Shown: in pieces, positions 1 to 9,701 of the stretch
Layout of the letters: the number at the start of each line of letters is the position of its first letter
Numbering within the stretch: the first letter of the stretch is position 1
Source of the DNA: Planctomycetota bacterium
GTDB lineage: Bacteria; Planctomycetota; UBA1135; GCA-002686595
NCBI GenBank assembly: GCA_020853575.1
Contig: JADYYP010000047.1
Location: 212,400 to 276,399, forward strand
DNA: 64,000 nucleotides
Direction of reading: 5' to 3'
Notes under the pieces: generated by a model
Seen by the model: only the letters and a program-made list of their open reading frames with translations
Told to the model about the DNA's origin: nothing
Databases searched by the model: none
Program-made: the position numbers and the translations under genes

Positions 1-303
1 CAGGATCTCGGCCTGCAGCCCGCGCTCCGCACCGACCGACAGCGGGTACAGCGCACCGCGCCGCACGTTGCCGGACACCAGCCAACGGATGACACGCTGG
101 AACAGCTCCATGCGCGCGTCGACGAAGCGGTGCTCGACCGCGCCCAAGGCCAGCGCCCGTGCCTCGATGTCGCGGCGTTCCTGCGCGCTCCAACCGCCGC
201 AGTCGACGGCCAGCGTGGTGACCTGGGCGCCCTCGACGCGCGTCAACCAACCGACGAGGTACGAGGTGTCGAGTCCACCGGAATAGGCAAGCAATACGCG
301 CAC
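1..303 (-). CDS. argG: Argininosuccinate synthase, N-terminal part (cut by window edge)
   Basis: Only the first 101 codons are inside the window. The protein opens with VRVLLAYSGGLDTS, the ATP-pyrophosphatase P-loop (SGGxDTS) that in argininosuccinate synthase binds ATP to activate citrulline before condensation with aspartate, the penultimate step of arginine synthesis. I chose the GTG at 303-301 because an AAGGAG ribosome site (complement of 311-316) lies at proper spacing and the P-loop then falls at residues 6-14, as is usual in the family. The gene follows argR by 25 bp on the same strand, so the two probably form an arginine-controlled transcript. Confidence 0.9.
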   Translation of the reverse strand, partial: MRVLLAYSGGLDTSYLVGWLTRVEGAQVTTLAVDCGGWSAQERRDIEARALALGAVEHRFVDARMELFQRVIRWLVSGNVRRGALYPLSVGAERGLQAEIL

Positions 304-328
304 GGGCGATCTCCTTCGAGGAAACGGA

Positions 329-754
329 TCAGAGCAGGTCCTGGACGCGGCGGCGCACGCGCTGCGAAGCGGCGTGGCTGGAGGAAGCGACGAGCACCGT
401 GTCGTCGCCAGCGATCGTGCCCACCAAGCCATCGAGCGCTTCGGCCTCGAGCGCGCGCGCGACGGCGCTGGCGGCCCCGGGCTCGCAGCGCAGCATCACG
501 AAGTGCGACACGGGCTTGGCCGAGCGCAGCAGCGCGCGCAGCGCCTCCAGCGGGGTGACGCGCTCCTCCTCGTGGACGCGGTACATCCCGGCTTGCTTGG
601 CCACGTTCAGCGCGCGCAGGTCGCGCGAGAGCACCGGCTGCGAGGTGCGGTAGCCGCGCCGCTCGAGCTTCTCGATCAGCTCGTCTTGGCTGGCGATGTC
701 GTGCTCGCGCAGGATCTCGCGGATCGCGTCGCGTCTCTCGGTCGGGTCGGCCAT
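329..754 (-). CDS. argR: Arginine repressor ArgR
   Basis: The 141 residues match ArgR in length and layout. The N-terminal winged helix (about 1-70) contains the SQPVLSRDLRAL recognition region, and the C-terminal arginine-binding and oligomerisation domain carries the signature GTIAGDDTVLV near 114-124. ArgR hexamers bind 18-bp ARG boxes with arginine as co-repressor. The gene lies just upstream of argG on the same strand, which suggests autoregulated control of arginine synthesis. The ATG at 754 lacks a clear Shine-Dalgarno and sits only a few bases below a predicted -10 element, so the transcript may be almost leaderless. Confidence 0.93.
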   Translation of the reverse strand: MADPTERRDAIREILREHDIASQDELIEKLERRGYRTSQPVLSRDLRALNVAKQAGMYRVHEEERVTPLEALRALLRSAKPVSHFVMLRCEPGAASAVARALEAEALDGLVGTIAGDDTVLVASSSHAASQRVRRRVQDLL

Positions 755-766
755 CGAAGACGCGGA

Positions 767-794
767 AGAATAAAAGCAAAGCTCCGGAGGTCAA
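767..794 (-). promoter_or_regulatory. Candidate sigma70-type promoter for argR-argG
   Basis: On the minus strand a TTGACC -35 element (complement of 789-794) is followed after 16 bp by TATTCT (complement of 767-772). These match the consensus at 5 of 6 and 4 of 6 positions. The start point would be near 760, about six bases from the argR ATG. This AT-rich patch stands out in very GC-rich DNA. It is a motif match only. Confidence 0.45.
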
Positions 795-796
795 GT

Positions 797-814
797 CATG
801 CATATTTATTCGCG
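797..814. promoter_or_regulatory. Candidate ARG box (ArgR operator)
   Basis: The 18 bp CATGCATATTTATTCGCG resemble the Bacillus ARG box CATGAATAAAAATKCAWK: an imperfect palindrome with an AT core flanked by TGMAT and ATTC half-sites. It lies three bases upstream of the proposed -35 of argR-argG, where bound ArgR could block polymerase. The half-site TATTCGCG (807-814) recurs inverted as CGCGAATA at 829-836, which could extend the operator. Confidence 0.5.
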
Positions 815-910
815 AGATTCGCCACCCGCGCGAATACTCCCAAGCGCTCTCGACGTCCGACGAGCGCGGCACGCGGCACCACGGCGGACGAGCTCGACCC
901 CGCGCGAACC

Positions 911-950
911 AAAAGACGAAGGGCGTCCCGCCGTCGGCGGAACGCCCTTC
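911..950 (-). terminator. Rho-independent terminator
   Basis: A perfect 9-bp stem (918-926 with 942-950, GAAGGGCGT/ACGCCCTTC) continues into an inner CCGCC/GGCGG stem (928-932 with 936-940). On the minus strand it is followed by GTCTTTT. It sits 30 bp past the stop codon of the secreted P-domain gene and is the clearest terminator in the window. Confidence 0.85.
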
Positions 951-981
951 TTGGTCGGCGCGCAGTGCGCCACTCAGCGGC

Positions 982-2586
982 TCACGGGATGAACGTGATC
1001 TGCATGCCGTTGGAGGTCACGAGATTGCGGTTGCCGTTGCCGTTGTCGCGATTGAAGCCCTGCAGGTAGAGCGTGTCGCCCGCGGAGAAGGGCGCGCCCA
1101 GCGCACCCGGGTTGGCGGCCAGGAAGGCCGAGAGATCGACGACCAATTGACCGTCGCAGCCGCTGGTGCCACCGGTCGTGCTCAGCGGATTGAACAGGCG
1201 CTGGCGCGGCGCGCCGACGCACAAGAGCGACGAGGACCCGGGGAGCGGAATCGCGGCCGGGCTCAGCGAGTACAGCAGGCCGCAATTGCGGTTCGAGTCC
1301 GCGCCGAGCATGCCCACCAGGAAGCCCGAGCTGGCCGCGACGCTGGGCAGACCGCCGTAGGCCATCACCGGCGTGCAACCGTTGAGGCTCGTGCCGCTGG
1401 TGCAGTAGCCGGTCGGCGTCGGGTCGAGCGTGCCGCACAACTCCCAGCTCCCGAGGTTGCCCGTGTCCCCGCCGGCCCAGTCGTAGCAGAGCAGCGTGTA
1501 CACGCCGCCCGGCACCACCGGAATCGCCGACAACGGGGTGTTGAACACGTTGGCGTTGCCGTTCGGCCACAGTCCGCCGCCGGTGCCGAAGTACTGGTTG
1601 TACACGCCGACCGCCGGGTTCCCGGAGTTCGGGAAGGTGCTGCCGCCGCTCTCCACGATCTCGTAGTTGCCCAGGAAGTCGCCCGAGTTGCCGAAGCTCG
1701 AGCCGGTGAAGCCGACGCGCTGGATCAGGTTGTGAGCTGCGCCGCTGGGATCGACCAGCATGATGTGCGAGTCACCGGCCCACGAGTGGGTCAGGCCGTT
1801 GAGCTTGATCGAGGTGATCGAGGTCATGCCGCTGGGCAGGACGATCGACGACGAGAACGGAGTGCCGGTCGGCAGAACCGTGGGCCACGTGCCGCCGACG
1901 GTGTCGGGCAACACGCCGCCCGCGCCGCTGACGCACGAGGGGATCTCGGTGAAGCCGCGGATGCGGAATGCGGCGCAATAGAGCTTGTTGGGGTCGAGAC
2001 CCGTGTTCTGGCTCAGCGTCGCCGCGGGCAGTTGGTACACCAGGAATCCACCCGCGGGATAGGTGCTCGAGCGCCACATGAACGGCAGCAGGTTGCTGGG
2101 CTCGATGAAGTGGATGCCGTTCTGCGCGTTGGTGAACCAGCCGATCGTCGTGCCCTGGGGCGCGACGGCGTAGATCGTCAGGTAGTAGTCACCGCCGGGC
2201 AACGTCAGATCGACGTCGAGCGGCGCTCCGGCCACAGCGAAGGGCACGACACCGCTGGCGACCTCGTCCACCGAGGTCGGCGCGTTCTGTCCGGTGCGAT
2301 TCCAGATCACCCAGGCGATCGCCGTGGGATTCGCGGCCGGCACGAAGTACTCGGCCTCGATCTGCACCACGTGGTGGTTGCCCGCGGGCAGCGTGAAGGG
2401 CTGCGCGGTCCAGCGCTGCGGTTGGGCGGCGCTGACATTGCCCGAGGTCCAACCGAGGTTGGTCAGCGCGGCATTGAAGAAGCACGGCTGATGCACGCCG
2501 GTGTCGAACAACGTCGCCTGGGCGCTGGCCACGCCGGCCAGCGCCATCAGCGCGCCAGCGAGACCGAACTGCTTGAACAAACTCAT
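982..2586 (-). CDS. Secreted protein with P/Homo B domain and C-terminal four-cysteine domain
   Basis: 534 residues. I chose the ATG at 2586 rather than an upstream start because it gives a clean signal peptide (MSLFKQFGLAGALMALAGVASAQA) and has GGAGAG just upstream. Residues about 25-200 are beta-rich and unrecognised. About 215-390 looks like a proprotein convertase P/Homo B domain (TSIKLNGLTHSWAGDSHIML, LGSWELC), a jelly roll common in secreted bacterial proteins. The last ~140 residues are the domain shared by seven proteins here: C-x8-C (YCTSGTSLNGC), LCVGAP..R, then a second cysteine pair. No catalytic domain is seen, so a structural or binding role is likely. A strong terminator follows. 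Confidence 0.8.
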   Translation of the reverse strand: MSLFKQFGLAGALMALAGVASAQATLFDTGVHQPCFFNAALTNLGWTSGNVSAAQPQRWTAQPFTLPAGNHHVVQIEAEYFVPAANPTAIAWVIWNRTGQNAPTSVDEVASGVVPFAVAGAPLDVDLTLPGGDYYLTIYAVAPQGTTIGWFTNAQNGIHFIEPSNLLPFMWRSSTYPAGGFLVYQLPAATLSQNTGLDPNKLYCAAFRIRGFTEIPSCVSGAGGVLPDTVGGTWPTVLPTGTPFSSSIVLPSGMTSITSIKLNGLTHSWAGDSHIMLVDPSGAAHNLIQRVGFTGSSFGNSGDFLGNYEIVESGGSTFPNSGNPAVGVYNQYFGTGGGLWPNGNANVFNTPLSAIPVVPGGVYTLLCYDWAGGDTGNLGSWELCGTLDPTPTGYCTSGTSLNGCTPVMAYGGLPSVAASSGFLVGMLGADSNRNCGLLYSLSPAAIPLPGSSSLLCVGAPRQRLFNPLSTTGGTSGCDGQLVVDLSAFLAANPGALGAPFSAGDTLYLQGFNRDNGNGNRNLVTSNGMQITFIP

Positions 2587-3120
2587 CGCTACTCTCCTGT
2601 CCGTGGTCCGAGTCGAGCGGTGCGACTCCACGCGCGCGGCGTGCTCGGGGCGGGCTCTCCCCGCTGCGAGCGCGGACGCGCGGCGGGTCTAGAGCTCGCG
2701 GAGGGAAATCCGCAGACAAGCTCTCCGCCGGGGACAGAGCGCGGACCGTGGCCTGACGAACGCCACACGATGCTCGAACGAGCAGGCGGACGAAATGCGA
2801 ACCGTCCGAACTCTCTCCCAGCTCCATTGCACTGCGAAGCGCGCGCGAGCGCCAGGGGTTCTGTTTGCAATTTCCTTGCGAATGGGCCCCTCTCCGGCGG
2901 CGCCGGCGGCACCTCAGGCCAAGAGCCCCTCGACCACGCGGCTGGCGACGTCGGTCAAGCGGACGTCGCGGCCGTGGCTGGGGCAGGCAGAGCCGGCGCG
3001 CCGCCGGCCCACGGAAGTGAGTGTCGGGCGCGGCATCGGACCGACCGTTCGCGCTCACGCAGCCGGCGACGACCAGCCGCAGCCAAGTTCTGGGCGAGTT
3101 CCAGGTCATGATGTGCGCCG
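2587..3120. other. Gene-poor stretch holding a DUF1501 relic
   Basis: No intact gene is supported over these 534 bp. The only recognisable coding trace is the DUF1501 tail at 2914-2985. The rest looks like decayed coding DNA: open frames exist on both strands only because stop codons are rare at this GC content. Confidence 0.6.
2914..2985 (-). pseudogene. Relic of a DUF1501 gene (3' end only)
   Basis: The reverse strand reads CPSHGRDVRLTDVASRVVEG then LLA and stop. This closely matches the end of the intact DUF1501 protein at 4487-5929 ([23 protein letters not shown], stop). Similarity stops about 24 codons upstream. It is therefore the tail of a second copy, left by deletion or by partial duplication. 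Confidence 0.75.
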
Positions 3121-3534
3121 CTCGCCGCGACACTCGAGCACTCGCGCGCCAAGCATCGCTTCGTCTTCACGCATCACCTGGTCGGAGGCCGCGGAACGGA
3201 GGCGCGCGGCGGCGTCGAGATCGTGTTCCACGGCCACGACCATCTGTACGTCCGGAGCGAGCTCGACGGCGTCGTCTACCAGAGCGTTCCGCAGCCGGGC
3301 AATCCGCTGGCCGGCACGCGCAGCGCAGAGGAGTACGGCTACGGCTCGGGCACGCTGCTCGGAAGTCCCGGCAACCTGCGGGTGCGCGTCACGCCCAATG
3401 AAGCGACGGTCGAGTTCGTGCGAGCGGCGCTGATCGAGCCCGCCGCCGGCCGTCGGCGCGAGCGCGAGCCCAACGGCGCTGTCGTGCACTCCTACGCGGT
3501 CGACCCGCGTCCGATCGAGCGCGAACGCAAGTGA
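3121..3534 (+). pseudogene. C-terminal relic of a metallophosphatase
   Basis: The frame reads KHRFVFTHHLVGG, an Arg/Gly linker, then FHGHDHLYVR, LDGVVYQSVPQP and a beta-rich tail to the stop at 3532-3534. The HH and GHDH motifs are the metal-binding motifs of calcineurin-like phosphoesterases close to the alkaline phosphatase D type. The N-terminal metal motifs are missing: the frame is closed by TGA at 3109-3111 and nothing upstream continues the fold. The linker is also shorter than expected. I read this as a decayed gene, although a short expressed fragment starting at GTG 3223 cannot be excluded. Confidence 0.6.
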
Positions 3535-3622
3535 GCCCGACTCGTCGAATGCTCCACTTTCCCCGACACCGGGCGCGCCACAGTAGGTTGCGCCTCCGCC
3601 CCATCCTCAGCGACGGCTCCGC

Positions 3623-4456
3623 ATGAACTCCAACCTCCTGCAGACGTGTGTGATTTCCGCCGCGGTCGGCTGCATCAGTGCCGCGCTGACCGCGACCTTC
3701 GTGGGCCGCGATGCGACCTCTTCCGAAGCGGCCGCCGAGCCGAGCGCGAGCGTGGGCACGCCGCCGACGGCGGAAGGCGACTCCACGCTCGCGATGCAGT
3801 TCGCCGCGCTCGAGATCGAAACGCGCGAGTTGCGCTCGCGCATCGAGGCGCTCGAGCTGCGGCCGATCGCCGATCCACGCGCGGAAATCGCGCCAGCGCC
3901 GGACGCGGCCTCGGTCGCGGGCTCGGCTGCGGCGGCCGAGCACGGCGGCGCGCTGCTGCCCAGCGCCGATCAGCTCCAGGACACGGTCGTGGAAGCGCTC
4001 GCGTCCATCCGCGCCCAGGAACAGGAGCAGGCCAGCGCCGAGCGCGCCGAGCGCGAGTCCGCGCGCTTGGAGGAGCGCCTGACCCGGTTGGCCGAGCAAC
4101 TCGCGCTCGACCGCGGGCAGGTCAACGACATGCGCGCGTTGATGCTCGCCCAAGCGCAATCGCGCGACGAGCTCGAACGCTTGCGGCGCGAGGACGCCGA
4201 CCGCGAGGCCTACCGCGCCGCCCGCGACCAGGCGCGCGCCCGCGAGCAAGCCGAGCTCGCTCGCATCCTGACCGCGGAACAGCTCAAGCAGTATGAAGCG
4301 CGCGACGACCGGCGCGACGGCGGCGATCGCCGCAACACGTCCGGCGGCGGTACGTCCGGCGGCGGTACGTCCGGCGGCGGTACATCCGGCGGCGGTACAT
4401 CCGGCGGCGGCGCAACCGGCGGAGGGGGCCGCACCCGCCGCGGACGCGGCAACTGA
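3623..4456 (+). CDS. Membrane-anchored coiled-coil protein with TSGGG tail
   Basis: 277 residues. An N-terminal hydrophobic stretch (about 6-26) could be a membrane anchor or uncleaved signal. An acidic Ala/Ser linker follows, then a long charged helix with heptads (about 120-230) that contains LTAEQLKQYEA, similar to LTxxQ helices of Spy/CpxP-like periplasmic chaperones. The C-terminus is five TSGGG units and then a basic GRTRRGRGN end. The likely role is an envelope structural or stress protein; the family is not firmly identified. The gene is monocistronic and converges on the DUF1501 gene 30 bp away. Confidence 0.65.
   Translation: MNSNLLQTCVISAAVGCISAALTATFVGRDATSSEAAAEPSASVGTPPTAEGDSTLAMQFAALEIETRELRSRIEALELRPIADPRAEIAPAPDAASVAGSAAAAEHGGALLPSADQLQDTVVEALASIRAQEQEQASAERAERESARLEERLTRLAEQLALDRGQVNDMRALMLAQAQSRDELERLRREDADREAYRAARDQARAREQAELARILTAEQLKQYEARDDRRDGGDRRNTSGGGTSGGGTSGGGTSGGGTSGGGATGGGGRTRRGRGN
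4337..4411 (+). repeat. Five tandem 15-bp repeats encoding TSGGG
   Basis: Five in-frame 15-bp copies of ACGTCCGGCGGCGGT, with single changes in the last two. Near-identity at the DNA level points to recent slippage expansion. Copy number changes would keep the frame and only lengthen or shorten a flexible Gly/Ser linker. Confidence 0.9.
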
Positions 4457-4486
4457 TGTTGGTCGGCCCGCCGCGCTGACCGCCGC

Positions 4487-5929
4487 TCAGGCGAGCAGCC
4501 CCTCGACCACGTGGCCGGCGACGTCGGTGAGACGGAAGTCGCGGCCTTGGCTGGGGTAGGTCAGACGCTCGTGGTCGAAACCGAGCAAGCGCAAGAGCGT
4601 CGCATGCAGGTCGTGCACCTCGACCGGGTTCTCGGTGACGAAGTAGCCGAGCTCGTCGGTCGCTCCGTAGGTGATGCCGGGCTTGATGCCGCCGCCCGCA
4701 AGCCACAGCGAGAAGCAGTGCGGGTGATGATCGCGGCCGAGGTACTTCGAACCGTTGCGCTCCTCGTTCATCGGCGTGCGCCCGAACTCGCCACCCCAGA
4801 TCACCAACGTGTCGTCGAGCAGGCCGCGCGCGGCCAGATCCTCGACCAGCGCGGCGCTCGGGGCGTCGGTCTCGCGGCAGCGCGCCGGCAGCGAATGCAG
4901 TAGGTCGTCGTTCTCGCCCGTGCCGTGGCTGTCCCAGCCCCAGTGGTAGAGCTGCACGAAGCGCACGCCGCGCTCGAGCATGCGCCGCGCGAGCAAGCAG
5001 TTGTTGGCGAAGCTGTGGACACCCGGCTCCGCTCCGTAGCGCGCGCGCACCGCCTCGGGCTCGGCGGCGAGGTCGAGCAGCTCGGGCACGCTGGCCTGCA
5101 TGCGGAAGGCCAGCTCGTACTGCGCGACACGCGTCGCGATCTCCGGGTCGCCGCACACGTCGCGCTTCTCGCGCTGCAGTTCGCGCAGGGCGTCGAGCTC
5201 GCGCCGCCGCAGCTCGCGCGCGACGCCCGCGGGATTGTCGAGGAACGGGACGCCGCTCGCGCCGGGTCGGAATCGCACTCCTTGATGCTCGCCGGGCAAG
5301 AAACCCGAGCCCCACAGCGACGCGCCGCCATCGGGCTGGAACTGCCCCGAGGTCAACACGATGAACGCCGGCAGGTCCTCGTTGATGCGGCCCAGACCGT
5401 AGCTGATCCAGCTGCCGAAGCTCGGACGCCCGACGCGCGCGTGACCGGTGTGCATGAAGATCTGCGCCGGTGCGTGGTTGAACTCACGCGTGCGCATCGA
5501 GCGCACCAGCGCGACCTTGTCGACGATGCGCGCGAAGTTCGGCAAGAGCTCGCTGAGGTGCGCGCCGCATTGTCCGTGGCGAGCGAACGTGAAGGGGCTG
5601 CCCAAGGCGCGCGGGACGCCCTTGATGAACGCGAAGCGCTCGCCCTTGATCAAGCTCTCCGGCACGGGTTCGCCGTGCAACTCGCGCAGCTTGGGCTTGT
5701 CGTCGAACAGGTCGAGGTTCGACGGCGCGCCGGCCATGTGCAGGTAGACGACGCGCTTGGCGCGCGGAGCAAAGGCCCGCGCTGCGTCGAGCACGGCGCC
5801 CTGTTCCGGCGCGGCCAGCGCGCGCTCGGCGAACAGCGAGTTGAGCGCCAGCGAACCGAGCGACAGCGAGGCCCCGCCCAGGAAGTGGCGGCGGGAGAGC
5901 TCGAGACGGTATTGCTCGCGGGCGTCCAT
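4487..5929 (-). CDS. DUF1501 family protein, Tat-exported
   Basis: 480 residues. The ATG at 5929 places a twin-arginine signal ([19 protein letters not shown]) at about 10-30. The body has the sulfatase-like alkaline-phosphatase fold features of DUF1501 proteins: [13 protein letters not shown] near the start, [22 protein letters not shown], and [25 protein letters not shown] towards the end. In planctomycetes these proteins are nearly always paired with a PSCyt1/DUF1549/DUF1553 protein, as here, where only two bases separate the genes. The biochemical reaction is not established for the family. Confidence 0.9.
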   Translation of the reverse strand: MDAREQYRLELSRRHFLGGASLSLGSLALNSLFAERALAAPEQGAVLDAARAFAPRAKRVVYLHMAGAPSNLDLFDDKPKLRELHGEPVPESLIKGERFAFIKGVPRALGSPFTFARHGQCGAHLSELLPNFARIVDKVALVRSMRTREFNHAPAQIFMHTGHARVGRPSFGSWISYGLGRINEDLPAFIVLTSGQFQPDGGASLWGSGFLPGEHQGVRFRPGASGVPFLDNPAGVARELRRRELDALRELQREKRDVCGDPEIATRVAQYELAFRMQASVPELLDLAAEPEAVRARYGAEPGVHSFANNCLLARRMLERGVRFVQLYHWGWDSHGTGENDDLLHSLPARCRETDAPSAALVEDLAARGLLDDTLVIWGGEFGRTPMNEERNGSKYLGRDHHPHCFSLWLAGGGIKPGITYGATDELGYFVTENPVEVHDLHATLLRLLGFDHERLTYPSQGRDFRLTDVAGHVVEGLLA

Positions 5930-5931
5930 GG

Positions 5932-8900
5932 TCAGCGCTTGGTCGTCGTGTCGTCGAGGTTGAGGATCACGCTCGCCACCGAGCTCCACGCGGCGAGTTC
6001 CAGCGGATCGAGCTCGTCCGCGCCACAGCCCTCGACGCGGGCGCGCGCGGACTCCGGATCGCTGGCGAAGTGGCGCCGCGCGTCAGCGAGCAGCGAGCGC
6101 AAGATGTCGAGCTCGGGCGTCGTCGGGCGCCGCGAGGTGCAACTGCGGAAGCCCGCCTCGATCCCCGCGGCATCCCCGGCGGTCTCACGGCACATGCGCG
6201 CCGCCAGCGCCACGGCGGCTTCGACGAAGGCCGGGTCGTCGAGCAGCGCCAGCGCCTGCAGCGGTGTGTTCGTGCGCGCGCGGCGCGGGCAGGTGACCTC
6301 GCGACTGGGCGCCTCGAACAGCGCGTGCGTCACGTAGGGCGCGGTGCGCTTGGCGAAGGTGTAGAGCGCGCGGCGATGCCGATTCTCTCCGAGGTCCTCT
6401 TGCCAGTCGTCGCCGCTGTAGGCCGAGTTCCAAGTGCCCGGAGGCTGCGGCGGGAACACGCTCGGCCCGCCGAGCGTGTGCACCAACAGACCCGAGCTCG
6501 CGAGCGCGATATCGCGCAGCATCTCGGCCTCGACGCGGAAACGCGGACCGCGCGCGAGCAGGACGTTCTCGGGGTCGCGGGCGAACGCGTCCGCGCTCGC
6601 ATCCGAGCTGCGGCGGTAGGCCGCGGAGCCCACGATCAGCTGCAGCACGTGCTGCACGTCCCAGCCGCTCTCGATGAACTCGACCGCCAGCCAATCGAGC
6701 AACTCGGGGTGCGACGGCGCGTCACCGCGGGTCCCGAAGTCTTGCACGGTGGCGACCAGCCCGCGCCCGAAGACGAGTTCCCACAGGCGATTGACGGTCA
6801 CGCGCGCGACGAGCGGGTTGTCCTCGCTCACCAGCCAGCGCGCGAAGGCCAGGCGCGCTGGAGCGGCGCCTTGCTCGAGGGTGCCGAACAGCGCTGGAAT
6901 CCCCGGCTGGACGGCGTCGCCGGGCGTGAGGAAGCTGCCGCGCACGAACAAGCGCGTCTCGCGCGGCGAGGGCAGCTCCTCCATCACCAACGCGGTCGGC
7001 ACCTTCGCGCGGAGCTCGTCGCGCTCGCGCTCCAGGCGCGTCAACTCGGCCCACAGCTGTGCGCCGGAGCGCGACTGGTAGCGGCGGAACCACTCGCGCA
7101 GGGCGCGCGCGTCGGATGCGCTGCGCGCCTGGGGTGCGCTGCGCAGCGCGCGCTCGGCCTCGGCGGAGCGCCGGTCGTCCGTGCGCCGGCCGATGTCGAA
7201 GTAGAACCCGTAGCCTCCGCCGCCGTTGACGACCTTCATCACCAGCAGGTTGTCCCCGGCGCGCAGGCGGACGAGCACGCGGTCTTGGAGGCGCAACAGC
7301 GACTGGTAGTCGTCGTTGCCGTGCACCAGCGAGCCGTTGAGCCACACGCGCAAGGAATCGTCGCCGCCGACGAACAGCTCGAGCTGGCGCTCGCTCTCCG
7401 AGAAGATCGTGCGCGCGAGATAGGTCGCGCAACGATCGCCGTCGAGCCGCACCATCGAGCGATCGGTCCAGCGCGCCTCCTCGACCCATGCCAGGTGCTC
7501 CGCGTCGTAGCTCGGAGAGAACGGGCGGCCCGCGAGCAGCTCGGCTTCGGGCGGGAAGATCGTGTCGCGCGCCAGCTCGAAGGTCTGCGCCCGGAACGGA
7601 CCGACCGCGCGCCAGGGCGACAAGACCGGCGTGGTCATGCGCCGCACGAGCACCGGATCGTCGGTCAGCGAGATGCGGAAACGGCCGAGCACGTGGCGCG
7701 CGTAGCGCGACTCGAAGTGCAAGCGCACGCGCAGCGCTGCCCCGGGCGGCACTTCGATGGCCTCGCGCGACGCGAACAGCGCCTCGTGCGGCTCGCGCAC
7801 GTCGTGGCCGCCGATCGCCCAACCGGTCTCGGGGCTGACGTCGAGCGAGCTCGCGGCGCGGAACGGGCCGTTCGACTGCTCCACGTCGCCTTCGGCCGTG
7901 GCGAAGTGGATCGGGACGACCGGTGCGACGCCCCCTTGGGGGACGATCTCGGCCTCGAGCGTCGACAGCACGAAGTTGCCGTGCTCAGCGCGACTCGCGA
8001 CCCCGCCCAGGCCGTCGTCGGGCAACGTCTCGAGCCGCAGCGCGCCGAACGTGGACATTTCGAGCGGAAAAGTGAGCTCGTAGGTCTCGCGGTCCGGCGC
8101 GGGACCGCTGGCGAGGATCGAGCCGTCGGAAACCGCGGCGAGCAGCGAGCCTTGCGCCGCGCTCATGGCGCGCGGAAAGAGCGTCGTCCAACGCGTCGGC
8201 GGCGGCAGCAGCGGGGTCACGGCTTGCTCCCAGCGCGCCTGTTCCGCATCGAGGCCGGCGTCGAGCCCGTCGAAGCGCGCGCGCGCCTCTGCGATCCCGC
8301 GCTCGAGCTCGTCGAGCGTTCGCGCTTCGTCCGCCCGCGGCGCCGCGATCATCGGCGCGGACTCGCGCCCACTGTCGGCGGTCGAGTTGAACACGGCGAA
8401 CACGCGGTAATAGTCGCGCTGCGAGAACGGGTCGTACTTGTGCTCGTGGCACTGTGCGCAGGCCAAGGTCGTGCCCATCCACACCGTGGCCGTGGTGTTG
8501 ACGCGGTCGAGCACGGCGTCGACGCGGAACTCCTCCGGATCGGTTCCGCCTTCCTCGTTGAGCATCGTGTTGCGGTGGAAACCGGTCGCGATGCGCTCCT
8601 CGAGGGTCGCTCCGGGCAGCAGATCGCCGGCGAGCTGCAGCACCGAGAAGCGATCGAAGGGCATGTTGGCGTTGAAGGCCGCGATCACCCAGTCGCGGTA
8701 GCGCCACATCGAGCGCCGCGCGTCCTTCTCATAGCCCTGCGTGTCGGCGTAGCGCGCGAGATCCAGCCACGGCCGCGCCATGCGCTCGCCGAAGTGCGGC
8801 GACGCGAGCAGGCGCCGCACGGCGCGCTCGTAGGCCTCGGGTGAACGATCGCGCTCGAACTCGTCGAGCTCGGCGGTGCTCGGCGGAAGCCCGTTCAAGT

Positions 8901-9471
8901 CGAGCGCGAGACGCCGCAGCAGCGTGGCGCGGTCGGCCTCCGGCAGCGGTGTGAGCCCCTCGCGCTCCAAGCGCGCCTCGATGAAGGCATCGAGCGCGTT
9001 GCGCACGCGCTCGGGGTGCGCGACGCGCGGCACGGGCGGGCGCGCGGGCTTCGCGTAGGACCAGTGACTCGAGACGCGTGGGTCGGCGCCGGCGGCGCTG
9101 TCGGGCCAGGTGGCTCCCGCATCGATCCAACGCCGGATCAGCTCGATTTGGCGCGCGTCCAGCGCCGCGGCCTTGTGCGGCATGCGCTCGTCGGGATCGT
9201 CCGAGAGCAAGCGCAAGTAGAGCGGGCTCTGTGCGGACTTGCCCGGGACGATGGCGGGCTCGGTGCCGCCCCAGGCACCGGCCAGCGCGCGCTCGCGCAG
9301 GTCGAGCCGCAGGTCCGCCTTGGACTTCTGCGCGCCGTGGCACGCGGTGCAATGCGCCGCGAGAAGCGGCTGCACGTCGCGCACGAAGTCGACCTCGTCC
9401 GCGCGCGCCGCGAGCTGCGGCACGCACACCGATAGAACGCTCGAGACCCAGGCAATCAGGATGCGCGGCAC
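5932..9471 (-). CDS. Planctomycete cytochrome PSCyt1 / DUF1549 / DUF1553 protein
   Basis: 1179 residues from the GTG at 9471, which starts a signal-like segment ([21 protein letters not shown]). A heme-binding CTACH motif follows near residue 40 (PSCyt1), with the [13 protein letters not shown] and [10 protein letters not shown] hallmarks. The DUF1549 part contains [15 protein letters not shown] and [12 protein letters not shown], a possible second c-type heme site. A central insert (about 500-820) looks like a beta jelly roll ([16 protein letters not shown]). DUF1553 closes the protein ([30 protein letters not shown]). It is probably periplasmic and works with the downstream DUF1501 partner. 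The frame stays open far upstream, but that part is antisense to other genes. Confidence 0.9.
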   Translation of the reverse strand: MPRILIAWVSSVLSVCVPQLAARADEVDFVRDVQPLLAAHCTACHGAQKSKADLRLDLRERALAGAWGGTEPAIVPGKSAQSPLYLRLLSDDPDERMPHKAAALDARQIELIRRWIDAGATWPDSAAGADPRVSSHWSYAKPARPPVPRVAHPERVRNALDAFIEARLEREGLTPLPEADRATLLRRLALDLNGLPPSTAELDEFERDRSPEAYERAVRRLLASPHFGERMARPWLDLARYADTQGYEKDARRSMWRYRDWVIAAFNANMPFDRFSVLQLAGDLLPGATLEERIATGFHRNTMLNEEGGTDPEEFRVDAVLDRVNTTATVWMGTTLACAQCHEHKYDPFSQRDYYRVFAVFNSTADSGRESAPMIAAPRADEARTLDELERGIAEARARFDGLDAGLDAEQARWEQAVTPLLPPPTRWTTLFPRAMSAAQGSLLAAVSDGSILASGPAPDRETYELTFPLEMSTFGALRLETLPDDGLGGVASRAEHGNFVLSTLEAEIVPQGGVAPVVPIHFATAEGDVEQSNGPFRAASSLDVSPETGWAIGGHDVREPHEALFASREAIEVPPGAALRVRLHFESRYARHVLGRFRISLTDDPVLVRRMTTPVLSPWRAVGPFRAQTFELARDTIFPPEAELLAGRPFSPSYDAEHLAWVEEARWTDRSMVRLDGDRCATYLARTIFSESERQLELFVGGDDSLRVWLNGSLVHGNDDYQSLLRLQDRVLVRLRAGDNLLVMKVVNGGGGYGFYFDIGRRTDDRRSAEAERALRSAPQARSASDARALREWFRRYQSRSGAQLWAELTRLERERDELRAKVPTALVMEELPSPRETRLFVRGSFLTPGDAVQPGIPALFGTLEQGAAPARLAFARWLVSEDNPLVARVTVNRLWELVFGRGLVATVQDFGTRGDAPSHPELLDWLAVEFIESGWDVQHVLQLIVGSAAYRRSSDASADAFARDPENVLLARGPRFRVEAEMLRDIALASSGLLVHTLGGPSVFPPQPPGTWNSAYSGDDWQEDLGENRHRRALYTFAKRTAPYVTHALFEAPSREVTCPRRARTNTPLQALALLDDPAFVEAAVALAARMCRETAGDAAGIEAGFRSCTSRRPTTPELDILRSLLADARRHFASDPESARARVEGCGADELDPLELAAWSSVASVILNLDDTTTKR

Positions 9472-9701
9472 GGCCTGGGAGTGTACTGCGCGCGCTGCGT
9501 GATGCGCGGCCGATCCGGAGCTGCGTCGGGCCCGCCAGCGCGTCCCAAGACCGGTGAGTCCGGTGGTGGATCGAGCGCCGACGGCGGAGCGCGGAGCGCC
9601 GTCGCGAGCACCTGTTTCGCGGAACGACACCGCGAGCGACGCCGACGCCGCGGTGCGCCTGCGCAGCAGGGCCGACATCGGCAGGGTCAGCGGGACGAGC
9701 T

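Noticed and set aside
815..836. A second full ARG box beside the first
   Set aside because: Only one half-site (CGCGAATA) matches; the expected 18-bp palindrome at a 2-3 bp spacing is not present.
3223..3534. Intact small protein starting FHGHDHLYVR
   Set aside because: The metallophosphatase homology clearly begins upstream of this start and the N-terminal metal sites are missing, so a relic is more likely than a real small gene.
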